Origin: Perkinsus marinus ATCC 50983 | Lineage: Eukaryota; Perkinsozoa; Perkinsida; Perkinsidae | Direction: 5' to 3' | DNA: 64,000 bases | Assembly (NCBI RefSeq): GCF_000006405.1 | Contig: NW_003205853.1 | Coordinates: 1 to 64,000 of the forward strand | Part shown: in pieces, positions 42,064 through 50,353 of the stretch | Layout of the letters: each line of letters starts with the position of its first letter | Numbering within the stretch: the stretch's first letter is position 1 | Position numbers and translations under genes: made by a program | The notes under the pieces: model-generated | The model's database searches: none | Seen by the model: the letters and a program-made list of their open reading frames with translations, nothing else | What the model was told of the DNA's origin: nothing

Positions 42064-42073
42064 TTTTCGACGG
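42064..42073. repeat. Target-site duplication, right (10 bp)
   Basis: TTTTCGACGG, identical to 37634-37643. Confidence 0.9.
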
Positions 42074-42410
42074 CATAAAAATTTGAAAGATTATGGACCT
42101 ACCCAACCCGCTCCACCACTCATCATCTATCCATTTACCCATTACTTGTATATCTCTGATCTTCGAGACCCTAGTCGGGCAACTGGCTGTTGGGTCTGCA
42201 GGGTAGTATCTATGCTGTGCTTCTCGATGCAGCAAACTCCCAGAATACGTCATACCCCCTTCCTCGTTCGCAATGTAGGATCTGCGAACAGAACAAGTTA
42301 GATGCATGTATCGCCGAGTACGCCCTAGTTGACCAACTCAGCCTCTCGTGGGGCGCGGTACTCAAGTATCGCACTTTAGCTGTAAACAGGAACGGCTCGG
42401 GCCACTGAGA
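42074..42410 (-). pseudogene. 5' part of the host exon split by the MULE
   Basis: On the minus strand a putative acceptor (GGTTGGGTAG) at about 42110 starts an exon NLSNFYAVE that ends at the target duplication. Deleting the MULE and one duplication copy joins it in frame to IARAILIDTCRR on the far side (37633 and below). Further upstream minus-strand frames (for example GRGYDVFWEFAASRSTA) may be earlier exons. In this assembly the gene is therefore interrupted in coding sequence. Confidence 0.55.
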
Positions 42411-42554
42411 AAATGCAGTTGAGTGTAGCATACTGAACCCATGGAGATGAGATGAGCTTATTAGTGTGGTAGTTCGAATGATCCACTTCTGATCGCACTG
42501 TACCACTTGGCGGTCGGGCCGGTCCTCTAAGGTGAACTCAAGGGCATGAGAGGG

Positions 42555-42654
42555 NNNNNNNNNNNNNNNNNNNNNNNNNNNNNNNNNNNNNNNNNNNNNN
42601 NNNNNNNNNNNNNNNNNNNNNNNNNNNNNNNNNNNNNNNNNNNNNNNNNNNNNN
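42555..42654. other. Assembly gap (100 N)
   Basis: Exactly 100 N, the usual placeholder of unknown size. The continuity of the two sides is an assembly claim. Confidence 1.
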
Positions 42655-42894
42655 TAGAACAAGATACGGCTTGGTGGAGAAAGTAGTCATCTAGAGCGGA
42701 GTATACGGGGGTAATACTACTAAGTACGATGCGCTCCCTCCTACACATAGCACCCCTTCGAAAACAGCGAGGTAGGGCCTGTCGAGGACCTCCATATCCC
42801 ACACCATACCAAATCGGGGCTCACAATGCGATGTCAACATGCTACTGTAGTGTGAATACTAGTTGATACGCTGTAGGGGATATACTGTGCTATA
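42655..42894. other. Intergenic, 5' flank of RRS1
   Basis: No gene recognised between the assembly gap and the RRS1 start codon. Confidence 0.4.
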
Positions 42895-44377
42895 ATGTCT
42901 ACCTCTACCCTCCGATCCCCTTACCCTTCTAAGGAGGATAACCTCTCTTACCAGTTGTGCGACCTTGCAGCTTTTGACATCGACCATATCGATGCTAAGA
43001 AGGATGATATTGAGGAAATCGGTAGTACACTGAAACTGGACGGGTCGGAATTTACGTTTTCTCGCTCAGCTCGGGACAATACCCAATTATTGATCAATCG
43101 CATCTTTGATCTCCGGACTGAGTCTGCTGGCATCGCTGAAGGGCCCGTCTTCGCCACTCTGCCAGAGGTTAGCAGAGCAGTTATCAATTTCATGGCGCGT
43201 GACGGTTTTGCTCAGGCGACTCAGCTGGCTCGTCAGCCTGATGGTTTGGTTGTCCGACTTCCTCGTGAGAAGCCTCTTCCGAAACCTAAGCCGATGACTA
43301 GGTACATGGGCTTTCGAACTTTTTGATACCATCAATCGCTCAGGTGGGAGAAGTTTGCGAAGGATAAGGGTCTGGACGATAAGAAGAAGCGCAGTAGAAT
43401 GGTGTGGGATGAGACTTCTAAGGACTGGGTGCCGAGGTGAGGCATTTACGGTAAAGGAGTACTGGAAAGATGAGGCCTGTTCAGGTGGGGTCCTAACTCT
43501 ATCAAGCATAATCAAGAGAAGATGAATTGGCTGGTGGAGGTTAATGAGGATCGTGGAGACAATCCGTATGCGGATGGTTGTGGGTTCGATTCCTGGGAGG
43601 GGTATTTCTATAAGGTATGAGGATCCTTTCGCCAAACAGAAGGCGATTGAAAAGCTTGGCCACGCGAAACAGAAGGTTCGCGAGATGAGGAATAAGCTCG
43701 AGGGAGTTGGAAAGAAGATGCCAGCCGGTACGCTCCTCTGGTCCAACGCCGCCCTCAGTGTTAGTCTCGTACAGTGTGGGAATATATTTTGGCTTTCCTC
43801 AGCTGAGCTCACGAGAGTCTTCACTTATTACAGACGCTTATACGAAAATCAACTAGGATTCCCTGCAATTTCCTCAAAAATTCTCCACCGTCATCAACAC
43901 ATGTAGTCGACCAATGTTCCCCTCACCATTCGTAAGGTATCTCTGGTGGCCCTGAACTGGGTTCAATCAAGCGTGGTACGATCAATCTGAAGGAGAGCTT
44001 AGCCCGAGCTCAGAAGAGCTCAGCATCTAGTGGCAAGTGAGATGGTATTCGTCTTTGACTAGTCGAGGGCTGGAGTTATAGGTTTGATAAGCGCCAGAAG
44101 AACGAGAGGGAAGTGCCGGTCACCAAGCGCCGGAAGGTTGACACTGCCGTAGGGCTCCACTACGGGTATCAGCCTTTGCGATGGGCTCGTTTGTTAGACT
44201 CCTATCAATGAGGAGAAGTCGAAGAATCTCGCAGTTATCGGTCGTCTTTTGAAGGGGGAGACCACGTCTACTGGTACAGTGAAGGTCGATAAAAAGAAGG
44301 CTGCTGGATGGGGGCAGACCTTACATGAAACCGCTCGGAAGGAAGAGAAAGCACAAAGTGGCGGATCTAAAAAGTAA
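42895..44377 (+). CDS. RRS1: Ribosome biogenesis regulatory protein RRS1
   Basis: Seven exons (42895-43301, 43344-43436, 43485-43565, 43615-43727, 43937-44036, 44082-44148, 44198-44377) give 346 residues. Hallmarks: SARDNTQLLINRIFDL, TLPEVSRAV, RLPREKPLPKPKPMTRWEKFA, MVWDETSKDWVPRWG, DPFAKQKAIEKLGHAK and SLARAQKSSASSGKFD. RRS1 works with RPF2 to bring the 5S RNP (5S rRNA, uL5, uL18) into pre-60S particles in the nucleolus. The C-terminal extension is Lys-rich, as in other members. Introns are 42-49 bp except intron 4 (43728-43936, 209 bp), which holds a dispersed-repeat copy. Intron 3 has a T-arm-like core. Confidence 0.95.
43775..43915 (+). repeat. ~160-bp dispersed repeat, copy 6 (in RRS1 intron)
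   Basis: Inside RRS1 intron 4, sense to the gene. Landmarks: GGCTTTCCTCAGCTGAGCTC, TTCACTTATTACAGACG, CATCAACACATGTAG. Confidence 0.7.
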
Positions 44378-45067
44378 TAGGAAAACTCCGCAGTACTTTA
44401 TGAAGTATTAGATGTCCTCGGTTTAGGAAGAAGGCGCATCGATGACCGCCTCTCAGCCGACTTCTGTTGCTATGATTCCACTCACCAACGTCACTTCTAC
44501 AGTTTCACTACTCTGTTTGATTTAGTCTTCAGTAACTTGGGAAACCGGTCTTTGCATTGTTACTCATGTAGTTGGGGTCGAAGTCATTGAAATGCTGGTA
44601 GTCGGCTCCGAATCCAGGATATGTAGGGCGTTGAGAATATTTGTAGATCAAGGCGTTAGTGATGAATTAAGGAGGCATTTCACTGCTATTCCCTGGATCA
44701 TCAGATGTCTAAGCCGGGCTCTGGTGCCGGGGGGGGGGGCTGTCGAAACCCGATTGTAGCGTTTGAATCATCAAATCACTGCTATTCTGCTGGACTGCGT
44801 GTCGATTAATTTGTTGCTGGTCTATTCTACACGTTAGTGCTGGCAGTGTGTTTTGCATAGAAAGCAGGGCGTGCCATTTCCTATGAAAGGTGGTAGTTAG
44901 GATTTAAGTTGACTCAACAACCACAGATTCCACAATGACATGATATTGCAGTACATTCACTTGTAAATTGAGATGCTTACGGTCCATGATCGTCTGCGAA
45001 TGTCGCTAGGGCGAAACCAGCTTGAACCGCTAGAACTAAGCGTCGACTGTATCTTGTTTTTCAACAC
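44378..45067. other. No gene established
   Basis: A plus-strand ATG at about 44441 (MTASQPTSVAMIPLTN) could open an exon, but nothing downstream confirms it. A run of nine G occurs near 44730-44738. Confidence 0.3.
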
Positions 45068-45141
45068 GCTGGAATGGTCTAGTTGGTTATGACGACTGCC
45101 TAACACGCAGTAGGTCCCGAGTTCGATTCTCGGTTCCAGTA
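45068..45141 (+). tRNA. tRNA-Val (AAC)
   Basis: 74 nt. The acceptor GCTGGAA pairs with TTCCAGT (first pair G-U), the anticodon stem is ACTGC/GCAGT with loop CTAACAC (anticodon AAC), and the T-arm is CCGAG-TTCGATT-CTCGG, with discriminator A. The D-stem has three pairs. No intron. Confidence 0.9.
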
Positions 45142-45228
45142 TTTCAGTAAGTGCGATGATTGTCCTCAACGAAATGAGTTCATCGTTAATACATACATCG
45201 TCCGATAAAATCTAGCTGGTTAGGGGCT

Positions 45229-45618
45229 CTAGTCGTCGTTCCCACCCACGCGAACGGTATTGAAATCCACACGTCGGAATTTATCCAAATCCCGGTTCCT
45301 CTTTGCTATGACTCGCACCTTTCTGCGCACAGAAAAAAAAACTTCGCGGTCTGGTTCCGACAGAACAATCTCCGACAACCGAAGACTGTGCTGTCGGACT
45401 GGCGTCAGAGCCCGACGCCTTCGCCTCAACCAAAGGGACAGTGAGAAAGCCAGATGCACTCTCCAACTAGTCTGCATACTGAGTCTGCGTGTCGGCATTA
45501 GCCCGAAGATCACACATCCTCAGTTGTCCAACTCCACACAAATTGACTCTGCGGATGAACCGCCAATGCTGCCACGCCGCCGAATAGGAATATCGGAAAA
45601 CTCACACGAGCTGTAACT
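45229..45618 (-). CDS. Possible small gene, uncertain
   Basis: A minus-strand ATG at about 45618 (MSYSSCEFSDIPIRRRGSI) could lead through short introns to a terminal exon RKVRVIAKRNRDLDKFRR and VDFNTVRVGGNDD, ending at 45229. The middle can be read in two frames, so the structure is unresolved. No domain recognised. Confidence 0.35.
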
Positions 45619-45762
45619 CATCACTGGTGATCAATATGGCGCAATAATCAAGTTCGAACCTCCCCGATACTTTGACGAACAATAAACCACATCGCTAAAG
45701 ATACAGAATTAAGACTATGTACTGTAATGGTCTTTGGATAGGGAGGGGTTTCTCCTCCTCGA

Positions 45763-47143
45763 CTATTTCTTGTCCTGACGTGCTCGTTGCTCAGGAGTGG
45801 CTGTAGGGATCGGGGCATTGCCGTGTACCATCGGGTTCATACTCGGATACACCCCAGATCCAGCTGGTGCCAGCACCGTCCTAAACGCTCAACAATCACG
45901 CGCTGTGACGACACAGCCCCTTCCTGTACTACTGTTTGATGGCAGATCCCTCAGCGGCGGCCTTTACTAAAGCTGATGAGCCAGCCGAGAGTCCTCCGGT
46001 TTTCGGCTTAGCCCACGAGACCCGAAGGCGCTGTGATATAAAAACTATTATGAGGCATACGGACATCTAGAACACTTACAGCCCCATTTATAACCAGATT
46101 GCTGCCGCCCTTCTCCGCAGCGGCTTTCTCGGCAGACTGACGGCTGGTGAACTCGACAAACGCGCCTGGGATTTCCAAGAATAGAGGAATCTACCTTGTT
46201 CACTGCTTACAGTTTGATTTCTCAACGAGGACGATGGAGTCTATTTGTCCGAACTCTTCGAATTCCGCACGAATGTTGCTCTCCCCGATCTGCGCATTCG
46301 GATCGATCCCACCTACCAAACTTTGATTCCTGGTAACGACCGAAGCCTCCCCAAGCGTTATAGTACCAATATAAAGAGTAGTGATGGAGGTGTCCTCTGG
46401 TGCCTCCAACTGGAACTTCTCTGCTGCCTGTTTGAGTATCTTCTTAGCCACGGGGTCATCAGTGCCGTGATATCTGAGAAGTAATATTCAATCGCACACA
46501 CCAAATCTTGAGAGAACATTCCCCCCTTTCTGACCTGTCCCGTATATTCTGATCGTTCAGATCATTTCCCTCAGGCTTAGGCATCTCATGACGATACCTA
46601 AGAGACAGTGATAACGATGGGCCTCCAGATGGGCAGCAATGGTCATACGGGCATTCATCCCCGCGATTGCATGTGCCTTTAACAAAGAAGGAGCATATCC
46701 TAGCCTGGTTCCGTTCGTAGTACGGTGCGGTCCGGGCCAACTGAAATGAGCAGCTTGAGATGACTACCGAAGCTGAGGAGGCAAGAGTACCTTCTGCAGC
46801 ATAGAGTGATGCTTTAGCTTGCCATAGGTCAATGCTGGATTGGCGTTTTGAGAATTGTTAAGGGCCTGGTAGTCCCGGCCAACAGTAGACTCGGGTAGAC
46901 TTAACTTCTCAGCCTCTGACAGGAACTGACAAAAAACTATGGTCAAACTCCTGGATGACCGACGACAAGCCGAGCTTACCTTATCTCGAACTTGCACTGG
47001 GAGCCCGAAGTCCAGGTCGAAGATGCAAACTTGACAGACGTTTTTCATCCTAGCACAGTTTTGGCAAAGTACGGTCTGCTTATACCTGCATGCTGATCAT
47101 CAGCATCAGCACCGTATTCACTTCTACTTCGTTATACTACCAT

Positions 47144-47198
<55 letters not shown>

Positions 47199-47205
47199 GC
47201 TGCTG

Positions 47206-47260
<55 letters not shown>

Positions 47261-47510
47261 CTCCCCTTGGAGCCAGCTTTCCATCGGAACATAGTATAGG
47301 GCCTCTCACATATCTTACATTCATCACCCATGGGTTCCTTCTGCATTCTAACATATGGGTTGTCACCTGAGGTAGTAGTCGACTACTACTACAATGTACA
47401 GTATAGGAGGGTGTAGTACCAAGACAGGTCTCACAGACGATGGGGAAGGTGGCCTCCTCTGCCCCTATATGGTTAACACCCGATACTATCTGCTCTCCAC
47501 GCTCACCCAT
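45763..47510 (-). CDS. RBM22: Pre-mRNA splicing factor RBM22 (Slt11/Cwc2 family)
   Basis: Eleven exons (47510-47420, 47366-47261, 47085-46980, 46925-46791, 46740-46649, 46597-46535, 46473-46367, 46312-46211, 46165-46080, 46030-45933, 45880-45763) give 367 residues. Order: N-terminal zinc ribbon ([49 protein letters not shown]), CCCH finger ([21 protein letters not shown]) and RRM ([37 protein letters not shown]). A Pro/Gln-rich tail closes it. RBM22 sits at the catalytic centre of the activated spliceosome and contacts U6 and the intron. One intron is almost wholly a GTA microsatellite (47260-47086). Confidence 0.95.
47149..47262. repeat. TAC/GTA microsatellite inside an RBM22 intron
   Basis: About 37 TAC triplets with one TGC interruption block. 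On the gene strand this reads (GTA)n and makes up the 5' two-thirds of the intron, starting at the donor itself (AG|GTAGTAGTA). Every unit offers a GT and every unit boundary a TAG. Confidence 0.95.
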
Positions 47511-47564
47511 AGCAGCTGGGAAGGATTGCCGGAGGAGACGGCACGAGGAGGAGAAATTGCGTCA

Positions 47565-47578
47565 CGCGCCACGAAATT
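47565..47578 (+). repeat. CGCGCCACGAAATT motif copy
   Basis: Exact copy about 55 bp upstream of the RBM22 start codon, perhaps in an untranslated-region intron. Confidence 0.5.
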
Positions 47579-47601
47579 CAAGGTGGCCGTCATCCTCAGA
47601 C

Positions 47602-47775
47602 CAATGGGCCTGTATCACAAGGATACTTCATTTAAGGCGCCTTGAGTATTCTTAAACTTAAGGCGTCTTATCGTGCTTACTTGTGTAGTGAAATAGGATG
47701 TCCTAATTACTTGAGGTATACTTAAGGCGTTACTTAAGTTTAAGGCGCAATTTGCTCCTATGAAACAGGCCCAAT
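47602..47775. mobile_element. Foldback/MITE-like element, ~174 bp
   Basis: The left end CAATGGGCCTGTATCA and the complement of the right end, CATTGGGCCTGTTTCA, are inverted repeats. Nested inverted blocks of TTAAGGCG/CGCCTTAA fill the inside. There is no coding capacity. It sits between the divergent RBM22 and tepsin-like genes. Confidence 0.6.
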
Positions 47776-47784
47776 GCCAGTGTT

Positions 47785-47940
47785 GGAATATATGTTGGCT
47801 TTGCTCAGCTGAGCTCAGGAGTTTCTTCACTTATTAGAGGAGTTTATATACGAATTTGGGTAGAAGTGTACAGAGACCAATAAGAAATTTCCAGAATTTC
47901 TTACGAAAATTTTCACCAACACATGTGCATATTTTCCAAT
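47785..47940 (+). repeat. ~160-bp dispersed repeat, copy 7
   Basis: The best-kept copy: GGCTTTGCTCAGCTGAGCTC, TTCTTCACTTATTAGAGGAG, GAATTTGGGTAGAAGTGTAC, CACCAACACATGTGCAT. It lies 60 bp upstream of the tepsin/MTV1-like start codon. Confidence 0.75.
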
Positions 47941-48003
47941 TCTGAACTGGCGTTGAGGATAAGTCAAGTCCATAACCCCAAAGTATTCCCCTTGACTGTT
48001 TTA

Positions 48004-50251
48004 ATGGACCGAGGCCTCCTCAATCGGGCCACTGCAGCAGATGCCCAGCCAACACCAGGCTACATGTACCTCGAAATCGCCAGTAACATACCGCACCATC
48101 TCCATCTTAATCGCATATAACTCGCTTCATTCAGAGATGACATACGCACCCAATGGATCGCATCAGCTGGAGGACTACCTATGTAATAAGATAACCACCA
48201 AAGACGATGCCAACGTCAAGTTCAAGTGTTTGAGGATAATTCGGTAGTGATGGTGACCATGTGGGAGGTAGTAGTGGGTTAGGAATGTCCTGGACCCCGA
48301 TGCACAAGTGCAGGCCTGTATAGACTTCAGGAAGAGGATACAACGGTGAGGGACAGGATTTGGAGGAGTTACGGTATTAAGAATATCCTCAGACGAGCAG
48401 ATGTGGTGAAGTCATGTCGGATGTACCGAGGGCCTGTCGACCCACTGAGAGGTGATGCTCCGAGTAAAGCAGTTCGAGAAGAGGCCGAGGCAGCGTTGAA
48501 AATAATATTCAATGAGGCCGCCGTCTCTGTCGGCTCACAGGAGTCTCGGCAAGCTACTGCTCCCTATTCTGGTCTGCATGACAGGATTAAGGTAGTACGG
48601 TGTGGTATAGGTACTATAATCACTGTTAGTAGGGGTTTGGCTCTACTACAGGGGGCGGCCCACCTCCTCTGAATTCATGGGGAGCATCACCACCACCACC
48701 TCCGCAGCAGCAACAGCCAATACCGTACCCAGGTGAAGATAAGTGATTTCGTTAGATATGGCAGTGTGTTTGGAACAGGTGGTGTGTATCCTGGCCCACC
48801 AGTGAGTACCGGTCGCATGCAGGGTTTTGGTAATCCCGAATTCAACGATTACAATAATACTCAACCGGTAGGGTTCCTTAGGATTAGTCCGGTCTTCATA
48901 CCTCCCCCTTAGGCCTCAGCGACCAACACCATCGCTAGCAAGGTCGGCCAGGCGGCTGCCAGTGCTGCCAGTGTTTTATCATCAGCGTACCAGAGGTGGC
49001 ACGGGGGTACTCCTGGGGCCTCTGCGCAGTATGCAGGATATGGGTGAGGTGGGAGAGTATGCACACATTAGGTAATTGGTATTTTGGTAGGCAGACTCCA
49101 GGGTACGGCTACCCGGGTGGTCAGGAGTATAACCATTATTCGGATAGGGGCATGTGGGTACCTCCTCCAGCAGTTGATAAGGTGGGGAGGTCTTCCCTAA
49201 GGGCGGTGGGATGCTCCACTTAGGCCAGCGAGAGGGTGCAGATGACAGTAGCGGCTCCTAGTGAGCAACACCATCGGACACCTGAGTACCGACTTGTCAG
49301 CCAACTGACCAGTGGTTCGGTCGCTGTCGGGGTAGGGTCGTGTCTGCCTTGAGGTCCTTATGGTTGGTGTGCCTTTAGGTCTTCCTAAAGAGGGTCCAAG
49401 GGGAATCATCTGAATACGGTATAACAGAGATAGCATCCGAGTTGGGCGATCGTATCACTAAGGGTCACCCACAAGCCCGGCTGCGAGCTCTGAGGGCTGT
49501 GGAAGGCCTTGCTGACAGAGAGGAGGTAATAGTGCGGATGAACATCGTCACTGCGCCACGAAATTATCCCTAGGTACGGGATGTCTGTACTGATTGTGTT
49601 TCTGATCCCCAAGCTCTACCCCAAATCTGCCGTGCTACAGCGGCTCGAGTGTCCCGAGCCCTGCATGGGGCCAATGGTCATGGTCCAGTGGCTGCTCCCA
49701 AGCAGTCGATGCCGGACCTGCTTGACCTTGGCGGTGGGGATAGCGCTGTGGAGAAGCCGGTCGAAGCGGCCGTGGTGGACAATGCTGGTGGCGACGATTT
49801 GCTTTTACTTGGGGAAGCTGATTTCCTCGACGCCCCTGTTAATTCGAATGCAAAGGAGGTCGATCTGTCGGGATTGAACCTGGGTGGATCGATAGCCGCA
49901 GGAGACAAGAACAGGCAGCTCCTCCCAGGCTACCAAACAGTCGGTGATAATCTTCTCGGAGAGCAGTCGGCATCTGGGATTCTTCCCGTCCAGCAAGCGT
50001 CTTCACTCCTGCCCGACTTAGCTGTGGGTAGCATACAAGCCAACGGTACCCAACAGACCCACTCGGCAGGTGGCTACACTATGGGTGGTCAGCAACTTGA
50101 CGATATATTCACTGAGGCGGCCGCCAAGGCCGCGGCTCAGGCTGCTGGCGGGCCGTGTATGGATGGGAAATGTTCGAATTTTACGAGTGTTGGTCAGCAG
50201 TCGGGTAAATCATCAGCATTCAGTTTTATCGGTAGTGGTATTCGCCGATGA
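48004..50251 (+). CDS. ENTH/VHS adaptor accessory protein, tepsin/MTV1-like
   Basis: First exons 48004-48082, 48135-48243, 48283-48345 and 48393 onward give an ENTH domain (ATAADAQPTPGYMYLEIA, HQLEDYLCNKIT, VKFKCLRIIR, MYRGPVDPLRGDAPSKAVRE). Then come Pro/Gln-rich exons, a RMQGFGNPEFN block, a second helical domain (LRALRAVEGLADRE, then QALPQICRATAARVSRALHG) and a tail with acidic dileucine-like motifs (PDLLDLGGG, DDLLLLGEADFLDAP). Tepsin (animals) and MTV1 (plants) bind the AP-4 coat at the trans-Golgi. One join near 48737 is unsolved. The last intron (49526-49573) contains the CGCGCCACGAAATT-type motif and the final exon 49574-50251 is long. Confidence 0.85.
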
Positions 50252-50353
50252 CATTTGTAACGACATAATGTTATTCGTGTTTTCTCCTTTCCCGCTGTTG
50301 ATTGCGTTGTTGACATACTATTAAACGCAGCAACGACAGAGTAAGGGAAATGA

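Noticed and set aside
47124-47510. Minus-strand frame ending in a poly-serine tract
   Set aside because: The serine run is the GTA/AGT microsatellite of an RBM22 intron read through. RBM22 homology shows that splicing occurs at its start.
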